Source of the DNA: Synechococcaceae cyanobacterium SM2_3_2 | Lineage (GTDB): Bacteria; Cyanobacteriota; Cyanobacteriia; Thermostichales; Thermostichaceae | Direction: 5' to 3' | Length of the DNA: 33,589 nucleotides | Assembly: GCA_012031565.1 (NCBI GenBank) | Contig: JAAUUM010000017.1 | Location: 1-33,589 of the forward strand | Part shown: positions 26,325 to 33,589 of the stretch, piece by piece | Numbering within the stretch: position 1 is the stretch's first letter | Layout: each line of letters opens with the position of its first letter | The notes under the pieces: generated by a model | Database searches by the model: none | What the model was told of the DNA's origin: nothing | Seen by the model: only the letters and a program-made list of their open reading frames with translations | Translations under genes and position numbers: made by a program

Positions 26325-26927
26325 TTAGCGATACTGCTCCAACAGCCCATAGAGATGCGTATGCTCCCGCAGTTGGGCCAAATAGATCGGCGTACTGCCA
26401 TAGCCATCTGGGTCATCCGCCACCGCCCCCTGCTCTAACAATAAAGTCACCAGTTGGGGATCCCCCTGCCAGACGGCAAAATGCAGTGCGGTGCCCCCCG
26501 CCCCAAACCGAGCGGAAATATCGGCCCCCGCCTCCACCAACGCCTGAGCCACCCCATAGCGACCATGCCGAGCCGCATGATGCAGCGGCAAAGCCCCATT
26601 GGTCTCCGGTTGATTGACATCCACCCCCGCCTCAATCAGTAGACGGGCAATCCCACCCGAGGGGGCATAAGCCAGCAACGAGCGGCCATACTCGTCTAGA
26701 ACCAGGGGATTGGCCGATTGGCGCAGCATGAGCCGTACCGCCAACTGGTGATTCTCCACCACAGCCGCATACAAATCAGGGGGCCAGCTAGCCTTGACGC
26801 TCCGCACCCCAAGGATCCCGGCGATTCCCACCAGGGTGATTGCTGCCAGACCTGCCCCCAGTCGCTGCCGAGCCAGAGCACTCAGGGATCCCTGCGGTTG
26901 GCCGAAAAGTGCTTTACGTTTCTTCAT
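26325..26927 (-). CDS. Membrane-anchored ankyrin-repeat protein
   Basis: 200 residues. A basic start (MKKRKALFGQ) leads to one N-terminal membrane helix (AGLAAITLVGIAGILGV, about residues 25-42). Four or so ankyrin repeats follow: DLYAAVVENHQLAVRLMLRQ, SLLAYAPSGGIARLLIEAGV, ALPLHHAARHGRYGVAQALV and ALHFAVWQGDPQLVTLLLEQ. These mediate protein-protein contacts, and a single helix would hold them at the membrane on either face. The partner is unknown. The 5' end is peculiar: a 16-bp tandem duplication has copied the start codon and first codons just upstream, described separately. Confidence 0.85.
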   Translation of the reverse strand: MKKRKALFGQPQGSLSALARQRLGAGLAAITLVGIAGILGVRSVKASWPPDLYAAVVENHQLAVRLMLRQSANPLVLDEYGRSLLAYAPSGGIARLLIEAGVDVNQPETNGALPLHHAARHGRYGVAQALVEAGADISARFGAGGTALHFAVWQGDPQLVTLLLEQGAVADDPDGYGSTPIYLAQLREHTHLYGLLEQYR

Positions 26928-26944
26928 CTTTACGTTTCTTCATA
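26913..26944 (-). repeat. 16-bp tandem duplication of the ankyrin gene start
   Basis: TTTACGTTTCTTCATC (26913-26928, plus strand) is followed by TTTACGTTTCTTCATA (26929-26944). Read on the minus strand, both copies contain ATG-AAG-AAA-CGT-AAA. The upstream ATG (26943) is out of frame with the gene and would encode MKKRKDEET before a TAA that overlaps the true start region. Confidence 0.93.
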
Positions 26945-27087
26945 ACGATAGGATCCTAGCCTCCCCGTTCGTAAGCTCAGATAAAGTAGAGACCTCTAGC
27001 TTGCCTGTAGAGCTTAATGTCAGCCCCAATCTCATCCCAGATCTCATCCTGGTGAACTGGTGGGAGGTTACCCTGGTGGGCTGCTGG

Positions 27088-27135
27088 TTTCATAAAGCTC
27101 ATATTTCATAAAGCTCATATTTCATAAAGCTCATA
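27088..27135 (+). repeat. Three perfect tandem 16-bp repeats upstream of the histidine kinase
   Basis: TTTCATAAAGCTCATA occurs at 27088-27103, 27104-27119 and 27120-27135, ending 68 bases before the kinase ATG. It could be a regulator binding array, or another product of the local duplication process. Confidence 0.95.
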
Positions 27136-27203
27136 ACTGATACTCTGACGGTTTATTGACTTGCCACTTTTCTAGGGTATCCGGCCTGCCGACCACTTGA
27201 TTT

Positions 27204-29243
27204 ATGACTGTCTCTGCTCGCCAGGATCCCACCTCATTGCTGTCAGATGTACTGGCGGCGGTGCCCCATTTGCATACTCAGGTTTATTTCAAATCATCGC
27301 TGGTGGCCCTCAGCCATGCCATCGAAGATCAAGTGCTATCGGGAAGCGAACATCCGATTGTGTTTGCTAACTTTCAGAAGGAACGCTATTACCGCCAAGA
27401 AGCCCGACGATACCAGAAGATCGCAGCGGTCGCCCGTCAGGTGTTTGTCTTAGCGGCCCCTGAGACGGAGTTTTTTCAGGGAACTTCCCCCTTGCACTTG
27501 GTGGGCCTGGATGCTGAGGATCCCCTCACCCAAGAGTGGCATTTGGTGGTGATTGGGGATTCCTACACGGCTTGTCTGATCTGTCGGGAACGGATTCAAC
27601 GGCAGGGATCCCCCGAGGACATGATGGTGCGGGATGCGGATGCAGGGCGACAGTTTGAGGGGATTTGGTCTTTTGAACCCACCATTGGGCTGGCGGCAGC
27701 CACCGGACTCCTACAACGGGTGCGGCGCTATCGGCCTGATTTGGCCAAGACAGTGACCCAGGTGAAACGCCATATCGACCAGATCAAGCAGCAGGATCCA
27801 CAGGGGATCCAGATCAACCCAGCTCCCTTTGCCGAGCGGCTGGTAACCTACCTGCAAGCGGGTCAATACAAACTGCGGCGCACCTATCAAGCCATTCAAC
27901 TGCAAGAGCGAAAAGAGCGGCTGGTCAACCGGATCAGCAATGCCATTCGCCGCTCCTTGGATCCTGAGGGGGTGTTGGAGACGGCGGCTCAAGAGTTGGG
28001 CAAGGCCACATCCGCCTGTCGTTGCCTGATCTACCGCTGTGAACGGCAACAGCCCTATGTGGTGATTACTCAGGAGTATCATGCCCCGGCTGCTCCCAGT
28101 TTGCGGGGTCGCCGCTGGCTGGTGGCGGATAATCCCCTCCTTGTTCAAGCGATGGCCACCGCAGAGGTGGTGGTCTGCGAGGATACCGCTCAGCATCCGG
28201 CCTTGGCCCAGGATCCCCGCTTTGGCATCGATCCTCCCATTCGAGCCTGGTTGGTGGTGCCGATCTTTTATCAAGGGCGACTGCTGGGGCTGCTGGAATT
28301 GCATCATCAGGATCCGCAGCTATGGCCAGAACCAGTGGTGGAGTTGGCTGAGGCGATTGGCTTGCAGGTGGGGGTAGCCCTGATCCAGGCGGAAGCCTTT
28401 CAACATATGGATGAGCTGAATCATCAATTGGAGGCATTGGACAAAGCCAAAAGTGATCTGATCGCCGTCACAGGCCACGAATTGCGGACGCCATTATCTA
28501 CTATTCAAGTGTGTCTAGAATCTTTGGCCACGGATCCAGATATGCCGCTGGAACTTCGGCAGGAAATGATCGATACAGCCCTACAAGATGCCGGACGATT
28601 GCGGCAATTAGTCCAGGATTTTCTCACCCTTTCTAAGCTGGAAAGTGGCCGGATCCAGTGGCATATGGAGCCGATTTCAGCGGTGGAATGTGTGGAGCTT
28701 TCGGTTAGCTCGATCAACGCCCGCCGTCGCCGAGAGACCTTGCCCACCATCGAGATCACCTATGCCGAGGATCTGCCCCTGATTGAGGCGGATGGGGAAT
28801 GGCTGGTGGAGGTCTTGCGGAAACTGCTGGATAATGCCTGCAAATTTAGCGGCCCCAACGGTCATATCGGGATCCAAGTAGAGCTGGATTCAGGGCCAGA
28901 TTCCCTGCTCCAACCCCAGACCAATGGCTATGCCGAGCCGTCATCCCCTCACATCAAAATCACCGTTACCGATGATGGGCGGGGCATCGAGCCAGACCGG
29001 GTGCAAGCGATCTTTGAACGCTTTTATCAAGCCGAGGGATCCCTGCGCCGTTCGGTGGGTGGCACAGGGCTGGGATTGGCCATCTCTCGTCTGATTGTCA
29101 AAGGGATGAAGGGGCAGATCTGGGCGGAATCGAAGGGATTAGGCCAGGGTAGCCAGTTTTATATCACCTTGCCCATACTCCCTCAATCAGGGGTTGAGAC
29201 CAGTGAGGGCTTGATGAAGATAGACTTGAACCCGCTTGCTTAA
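27204..29243 (+). CDS. DICT-GAF sensor histidine kinase
   Basis: 679 residues. The N-terminal quarter fits a DICT sensory domain (FKSSLVALSHAIEDQVLSGS, RQVFVLAAPETEFFQGTSPL). A GAF domain occupies roughly residues 235-400 (EGVLETAAQELGKATSACRC, IRAWLVVPIFYQGRLLGLLE). HisKA follows with the phospho-acceptor histidine at residue 425 in VTGHELRTPLSTIQ. The HATPase domain has the N box KLLDNACKFS, the G1 box DDGRGIEPD, the F box IFERFYQ and the G2 box GGTGLGLAIS. There are no membrane helices, so it senses a cytoplasmic signal. No response regulator is adjacent; it is an orphan kinase. Cyanobacterial DICT proteins are often tied to light or redox signalling, but the ligand here is unknown. Confidence 0.93.
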   Translation: MTVSARQDPTSLLSDVLAAVPHLHTQVYFKSSLVALSHAIEDQVLSGSEHPIVFANFQKERYYRQEARRYQKIAAVARQVFVLAAPETEFFQGTSPLHLVGLDAEDPLTQEWHLVVIGDSYTACLICRERIQRQGSPEDMMVRDADAGRQFEGIWSFEPTIGLAAATGLLQRVRRYRPDLAKTVTQVKRHIDQIKQQDPQGIQINPAPFAERLVTYLQAGQYKLRRTYQAIQLQERKERLVNRISNAIRRSLDPEGVLETAAQELGKATSACRCLIYRCERQQPYVVITQEYHAPAAPSLRGRRWLVADNPLLVQAMATAEVVVCEDTAQHPALAQDPRFGIDPPIRAWLVVPIFYQGRLLGLLELHHQDPQLWPEPVVELAEAIGLQVGVALIQAEAFQHMDELNHQLEALDKAKSDLIAVTGHELRTPLSTIQVCLESLATDPDMPLELRQEMIDTALQDAGRLRQLVQDFLTLSKLESGRIQWHMEPISAVECVELSVSSINARRRRETLPTIEITYAEDLPLIEADGEWLVEVLRKLLDNACKFSGPNGHIGIQVELDSGPDSLLQPQTNGYAEPSSPHIKITVTDDGRGIEPDRVQAIFERFYQAEGSLRRSVGGTGLGLAISRLIVKGMKGQIWAESKGLGQGSQFYITLPILPQSGVETSEGLMKIDLNPLA

Positions 29244-29260
29244 TCAGCCTGCCCGCACAG

Positions 29261-30640
29261 CTATTCGCCCGTGATAGATAAGCCATCCACCCAAATGTGG
29301 GGACAGATGCCACCCGGCGTCACCACTGCAACGGGATCCACATGAGTGATGGCCTGAAGCAGATCACGGAAATCTCCAGCCACCGTGGCTGACTCGATGC
29401 TGGTGCGTTGCCCCGACTGGAGCCGCCAGCCATCAAACGGCAAGGAAAAGGATCCCTGGGTGGCTTTGACACCGGCATGAAGGGCGTGCAAATCGTCGAT
29501 TAAGATCACGTCTACAGCGGTGTCGAGGTTATGGTCGGTCGTGGATCCTGGTTCCGATCCTGCTGCCGCACTTTGACCCTCAGCCGCATAGACATGAAAG
29601 AAGTGGGGGCTGACCGTCACTTTGGCCCCAATATTGGCATGGCCCGTGGGATCAGCTCCCATCCGTTTGGCGGTGACAGAGCTATGCAAAAACGTCTGGA
29701 GCACCCCCGCTTGAATCAGCTGCACCCGACGGGTGGGTGTACCTTCTCCATCAAAGGAAATGCCGCCAATGTGGTCGGGATGGCGGGCATCATCGGCCAC
29801 CGACAGCAGGGGGCTGGCTAGGGTGGATCCCAGCGAGTCAGGGGTGGACAAGCTTTGCCGATCCAGAATGCTTTGGGCATTGAACAGATTGGAGAATGCC
29901 CCCAGCAAGCTCAAAAAGGCTTCCGGCGAAAAGACGACGGTGTATTTACCCGTTGGGATCTTGTCGTAATTGAGGTGGCTGATGGTTTTTTCGGCAGCCT
30001 CTTGCAGACACCCGGCCACATCGAGACCTGCGAGGGTGGGGCTGAGGCGCATGGCTCCGGCGCTGCGGGGTTTACGGCCATCCTGCTCGGTGCGGCTGTA
30101 GAGATACAGAGAGGTGATGGAGTGTCCCTCTTGGCGCAGGGATCCCTGGCTATTGAGATAAAAGCGGTCGATATCCCGCTGGGCCAGTCCGTTGTAGGGC
30201 ACCCCTTTGATGGCGGGATGGGCCTTGAGCAGTTGGCTTTCGGCCTCCACCAGTTGAGCCAACAGGTCGGCAGCAGGAGCCTGGGGCGCTTTGGCATTGG
30301 TGGTGGCGACAGATGCGGGCAAGGGTGCGGTGGCCTCGGGGCTGAATCCCGGCACATGATCCACCACCCCAAAAACGCTGGCTTCCTGGGCGGTCTGGAG
30401 AGCCAAGGCCAACCCACGGGGATCCACATCGGTGGTGGAGGTTACCCCAACGGTGCCTGCCTCGTTCCAAACCCGGACGATGACGCTAGAGCGATTTGAT
30501 GCCTTGACTTGCTTCGGGGATCCCCGATCCACTTGGACGCTGGTTTCGTCGATGGTGGCTCCATAGATGTCGTACTGAGGGATCCCCAGTTGTTGGGCAC
30601 AGGTTTGAGCTTCGGCGGCAAGTTGTTCCAGAGTGAGCAT
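29261..30640 (-). CDS. pmbA: TldD/PmbA-family protein, PmbA (TldE) type
   Basis: 459 residues from an ATG. The opening LEQLAAEAQTCAQQLGIPQY and the segments DETSVQVDRGSPKQVKASNR, PTGKYTVVFSPEAFLSLLGA and FDGEGTPTRRVQLIQAGVLQ fit the family. I find no HExxxH metal site, so this is the non-catalytic TldE/PmbA-like partner rather than TldD. The E. coli pair trims leader peptides (microcin B17) and degrades CcdA; cyanobacterial roles are unclear. TldD itself is not in the window. The gene ends 17 bases from the convergent histidine kinase. Confidence 0.9.
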   Translation of the reverse strand: MLTLEQLAAEAQTCAQQLGIPQYDIYGATIDETSVQVDRGSPKQVKASNRSSVIVRVWNEAGTVGVTSTTDVDPRGLALALQTAQEASVFGVVDHVPGFSPEATAPLPASVATTNAKAPQAPAADLLAQLVEAESQLLKAHPAIKGVPYNGLAQRDIDRFYLNSQGSLRQEGHSITSLYLYSRTEQDGRKPRSAGAMRLSPTLAGLDVAGCLQEAAEKTISHLNYDKIPTGKYTVVFSPEAFLSLLGAFSNLFNAQSILDRQSLSTPDSLGSTLASPLLSVADDARHPDHIGGISFDGEGTPTRRVQLIQAGVLQTFLHSSVTAKRMGADPTGHANIGAKVTVSPHFFHVYAAEGQSAAAGSEPGSTTDHNLDTAVDVILIDDLHALHAGVKATQGSFSLPFDGWRLQSGQRTSIESATVAGDFRDLLQAITHVDPVAVVTPGGICPHIWVDGLSITGE

Positions 30641-30739
30641 AAAGACAAGTCATGGGGGCAAGAGTTCTCTAGTTCTATTCTAAAGGGTGCCCGATTGCTT
30701 GCCCGGTCATGGAGAATAGGGATCCCGTCGGTCAGATCA

Positions 30740-31111
30740 TCAGCCACCGCAACTGAGAAGTTCAGCATTGCTATGGGGGGCTATGAGACTAGCTTCCCGC
30801 TCTGGGGCAGGGCGACCAAAGGTGTTGATGGCGGCGATCTGGTTGGGGGATGGCAAGGGATCCAAGCTGGTCTGACTCAAACTATTGAAGACGATCACCT
30901 GCTCGATCTGGATCTGATGCCGCTGGTTTTGTTGATACAGCGATTGATAGCGACTGACTACAGCAGCCCATTGATCGGGCGGGCAATAGCTTTGGTCAAT
31001 CACCACCACTACCGAGGGGGTTAGAAACGTGCGGACGCCATAACCCACGAGGCCAAACCCGATGGCCCCCAACCCCAAGATGGTGACCACAGCCCGATTT
31101 AATCGGCTCAT
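30740..31111 (-). CDS. Small membrane-anchored protein downstream of the VWA lipoprotein
   Basis: 123 residues. One N-terminal membrane helix (RAVVTILGLGAIGFGLVGYG), then an acidic-neutral soluble domain, VVVVIDQSYCPPDQWAAVVS followed by QRHQIQIEQVIVFNSLSQTS. No family recognised. It begins 27 bases after the stop of the VWA lipoprotein gene on the same strand and is likely in its operon. The C-terminal ten residues come after a C6 run (minus strand); one more C would end the protein at IAPP, so the tail is uncertain. Confidence 0.65.
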   Translation of the reverse strand: MSRLNRAVVTILGLGAIGFGLVGYGVRTFLTPSVVVVIDQSYCPPDQWAAVVSRYQSLYQQNQRHQIQIEQVIVFNSLSQTSLDPLPSPNQIAAINTFGRPAPEREASLIAPHSNAELLSCGG

Positions 31112-31137
31112 CTAAGCTCATCCTCATTTAGGTTTGG

Positions 31138-32933
31138 TCAACAAATAGGTTTGGATAGCAAAAAAGATGGTCTACGATTGGTCTGTAACAAGCCTTTTAA
31201 CAGTGTTTGGACATTATCCACAGTGCCCACTTGGACGGTGGATTCTCGCAGGGCAGCAATGGATTCTAATTCTGTACGATTGGCTCCATCACCATAGGCA
31301 ATCGGATAGATCCGCACATTGCTATTTTCTAAAATTGAGCTGATTTGATTGAGGCGAAAACCGCGATTGGTCTCGCCATCACTGAGCAACAAGAGGTAAT
31401 AACGACCATTGGGATCCTGGCTGGCCTGGGTCATCAAATCCGATAGGGCAACCATTGTGGCGTCATAGGTGGCGGTGAGACCATCCGCCCGCAGGCTGTC
31501 GATGGCGGCCAAAAAGCTCTGATGATGGGGGACATCGAAGGGCGCCAACGGCAACAGGTAGGTGGGGGTTTCATTGAAGGCGATCAGGCCCACATGATTC
31601 CCGATATTGATTTCGGTACTGGCCACCCTGAGCCCCTCTTTGACGGCGGTAAGGGGGGATCCACTCATGGATCCACTCACATCCACCACGATCATCATGT
31701 AGACGGTGCGGCCCGCATCTTTTTGGCCTTTCCAATAGGTTTGGGCGGCGGTCAAGATCTCGCCATTGGGCAAGGGGGGATGTTGCTCCACCTGAGTCAG
31801 ATAGGGGGTTTCCACAAAGCCCTGTTCCACCGCCAGAGCTTGCATCGCCGGAGAGCTGGCATAGTCGCCAAATTGCTCCAACGCCGCTTGCTCGTCTGGA
31901 TTATTCCAGCCAAAGCCCACCAAGGGATTGTTATGGGGGATCCCAAAGGGAATAAACTCCACATCGCTAAACCCTGGCAGGGTGACTAACGTTTGAAAGT
32001 TTTGGTACTCCAACGGAAAAGCCTGCAATTGATCGGGATCCCGAATGAAGATCTCCTGCAAATCAAGGGTAGTGGTGGTGGAGATCAACACCTGCTGTTG
32101 AAAGGCATTAAAGACAGAATTAACGGCTGGCGACTCTAGATCCAATAGAGTCAAGGGATCCCCAGACTCTTGGTGTCCCGCCGCTCCCCAAAACAGGGTG
32201 TAGAGCAGATTTAAGGAGGTGGAGCTGGAGTAGGGATTGGGATAGCCCACCGAGACTGTGCCCGCTAAAATCTGCCCCAACAGACCATCAAAGCTGACAT
32301 CCCCTTCAGCGGCTAAGCGATCATAGACCTCTTTTTGCACCACCCAGCCAGCGGTATTGGGCACCAGCCTGGGCACTACAGGGATGGTCTCGACCCCGGC
32401 ATCCTCGATCATCGCCACCCAAAAGTCATTGGAGGGAGAGTAGCCCACTGAATCGACCTCCCCCGCGATCAATAGGCGAGCGGCTGTGCCGGAGGCAATT
32501 TGGCGGATTCCCACTTGGATTTGTTCACCGGAGTCCAGGGTGAAGGCTTGTTGGTTAAACCGTTCGGCCACATCCACCAGCCAGCGCTCATTTTGGCGGC
32601 TGACATTGGCCTTTTCGCTGGAGGTCAAGATCTCGAGGGTGACGGTGTTGGGATCCGACTGGGTTGCGCCCCATAGAGGGGGAAATCGTCGATAGAGGGC
32701 AATGGTTCCTCAATCGTATCGACTGAATAGCGGGCCGCAACGGCCCTATCCACATACTCTTCGCGTAGGTTGATTTTGGGCAGAACGGATCCCTCTAGTG
32801 CCTGTTGGGCAGATTCAAACGAGTCAACGGTGGGAACTCTGTTGATCAAGCCACAGGATCCCAGTGCCATGACAAAAAGGGATCCCAGTGCGAGGCGATG
32901 GAGACAGGAGCAGGAAAGAGTGGTGGTGGGCAT
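31138..32933 (-). CDS. Substrate-binding-protein/VWA-domain lipoprotein, split by a one-base frameshift
   Basis: The N-terminal frame (start 32933) begins MPTTTLSCSCLHRLALGSLF and has a clean lipobox ALGSC with Cys27. It ends abruptly after PLYGAQPSRIP. One frame over, the sequence reads ATQSDPNTVTLEILTSSEKA and continues without a break to 31138. One added base in the G4 (32669-32672) or C5 (32678-32682) run, as read on the minus strand, gives 598 residues. The order is signal/lipobox, an extracellular-solute-binding fold (TSSEKANVSRQNERWLVDVA, DFWVAMIEDAGVETIPVVP), then a VWA domain with MIDAS motif VVDVSGSMSGS and LLLLSDGETNRG. Such SBP-VWA proteins occur in cyanobacteria; function is unknown, but VWA domains usually mediate metal-dependent protein contacts. 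It forms a unit with the flanking genes. Confidence 0.85.
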
Positions 32934-32936
32934 CGC

Positions 32937-33530
32937 TTAATCCGGTGAGGTTTTTGGGCTGGGGGATGAACCATTGTGGAGCAAATCTTGCTGCATCGAG
33001 ACCAGATCCTGCAAGCGGAGCGGCAAGGATACGGTATGCCCTGACATAGCGGGATCCAAGGCTGAAAGCACCACTTGATCTTGTAACGTTTGCAGTTGAG
33101 CTTGAGTCTTTTGTAACCCCTGCAAACTCGCTTGGATCCGCTCTTGGGTCATCTGACGATAGGCAGCAGTTTCCACTTGATCAAGGGCTTGGCCAGAGCG
33201 GGCGATCTGCTCCAGGAGAGCCACCATGCCATAGAGCACCTGTAACAGGTCGGAGATCACATCAGGACACCGTTCTCCAATGCTTGCCGCTGAAGCTTGG
33301 GCTTCTTGAGCCACCTCCACCGCCGCATCCCAAGTGGACTTAAAGCCCGCCGGAATCAAAGCTTGATGTAGGCGCAGATAGGTCTGAAAAACCTCTGCAA
33401 CCAACAAATTAGCGGATGGCCCTTCTGGCTCAATCTGCCGCAGCCAACTGGCCATCATGCCAGCACTGACCAGCCCGCCCCCGAGCAAAACCAGCCCACG
33501 GGATCCCGCCATCACAATCAGGATCCCCAT
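32937..33530 (-). CDS. Unrecognised helical membrane-anchored protein upstream of the VWA lipoprotein
   Basis: 197 residues. Membrane segments at the start (MGILIVMAGSRGLVLLGGGL) are followed by a long alpha-helical soluble domain (LLQVLYGMVALLEQIARSGQ, SLQGLQKTQAQLQTLQDQVV) with coiled-coil character and a serine/proline-rich end. No named family. It stops three bases before the lipoprotein start, so the two are probably co-translated. The ATG lies inside the end of an upstream open frame, and the real protein may extend into that frame if one G is missing at 33525-33528. Confidence 0.6.
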   Translation of the reverse strand: MGILIVMAGSRGLVLLGGGLVSAGMMASWLRQIEPEGPSANLLVAEVFQTYLRLHQALIPAGFKSTWDAAVEVAQEAQASAASIGERCPDVISDLLQVLYGMVALLEQIARSGQALDQVETAAYRQMTQERIQASLQGLQKTQAQLQTLQDQVVLSALDPAMSGHTVSLPLRLQDLVSMQQDLLHNGSSPSPKTSPD

Positions 33531-33589
33531 AGCCCCACACTGATCCCCGCCAAGAGAACATAGGTTTGAGGCAGCTTTAGGGCAGAAGC
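33518..33589 (-). CDS. C-terminal end of a further gene, or the N-terminal part of the 197-residue protein
   Basis: The frame is open from the right edge to a TGA at 33518-33520 and reads ALKLPQTYVLLAGISVGLWG, a membrane helix. It overlaps the next ATG. Either a separate membrane protein ends here with an overlapping stop/start, or the two frames are one protein broken in the G4 run. Confidence 0.4.
   Translation of the reverse strand, partial: ASALKLPQTYVLLAGISVGLWGS

Noticed and set aside
27711-28307. 198-codon open frame opposite the histidine kinase
   Set aside because: It lies fully within the kinase GAF region on the other strand, with no ribosome site or family resemblance.
29855-30499. 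214-codon open frame opposite pmbA
   Set aside because: It is the antisense shadow of a well-supported gene and shows no recognisable protein features of its own.
30740-30769. Shift at the C6 run near the end of the small membrane protein
   Set aside because: One more C would shorten the tail by about ten residues, but without a known family there is no way to tell which end is right.
31214-31222. Perfect DnaA box TTATCCACA
   Set aside because: It is isolated and lies inside the VWA lipoprotein coding sequence. One such 9-mer in 33 kb can arise by chance, so no origin is inferred.

Overview
The window comes from a cyanobacterium. It carries genes for the dark-operative protochlorophyllide reductase (chlB), magnesium chelatase (chlD) and photosystem II (psbI), a cyanobacterial Yfr1 small RNA with its hallmark ACTCCTCACAC motif, an HLIP-type chlorophyll-binding segment, an RRM protein next to rpsU, and a DICT-domain histidine kinase. 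The DNA is moderately GC-rich and saturated with the palindrome GGGATCCC and its core GGATCC, which seems to take the place of the usual cyanobacterial HIP1 octamer. I recall such a variant from the basal hot-spring Synechococcus (Thermostichus-like) lineage, but I cannot place the species from this window alone. No insertion sequence, prophage, integrase or CRISPR array is visible; this is ordinary chromosome.

Layout. 1-4.2 kb: chlB (minus, running off the left edge), an Rpn/DUF4351-type PD-(D/E)XK protein, a two-domain ArsA/GET3 ATPase and the tiny psbI. 4.6-9.1 kb: a secreted dockerin-like/beta-propeller lipoprotein ending in a strong terminator, a GH15 glucoamylase-like enzyme, an unknown protein and tRNA-Asp. 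9.4-12.2 kb: an alpha/beta hydrolase and a CPBP membrane protease. 12.2-16 kb: the dnaA / rpmH-rnpA neighbourhood, with a structured non-coding stretch and four tandem 13-mers beside the 3' end of dnaA, then a PH-domain protein joined to an HLIP tail. 16-20.7 kb: a GT4 glycosyltransferase, an HdrB-like CCG protein, Yfr1 and chlD. 20.9-26.9 kb: endonuclease III, thiG, an RRM protein with rpsU, an unknown secreted protein, purD and an ankyrin protein. 27-33.6 kb: a DICT-GAF histidine kinase, pmbA/tldE, and a minus-strand cluster of envelope genes around a substrate-binding/VWA lipoprotein.

Two patterns cut across the genes. First, three genes (PH-HLIP, chlD and the VWA lipoprotein) are each split by the apparent loss of one base in a G/C homopolymer; restoring one base in each gives an intact reading frame of normal length. 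A fourth case is possible at the right edge. This points to systematic homopolymer undercalling in the assembly rather than three real pseudogenes. Second, perfect or near-perfect tandem duplications of 12-18 bp are scattered through intergenic DNA and, in multiples of three, inside genes. One of them duplicates the start codon of the ankyrin gene.

The most promising undescribed items are the PH-HLIP fusion, the structured RNA candidate with 13-mer repeats next to dnaA, the short-duplication phenomenon, and the VWA-lipoprotein cluster.
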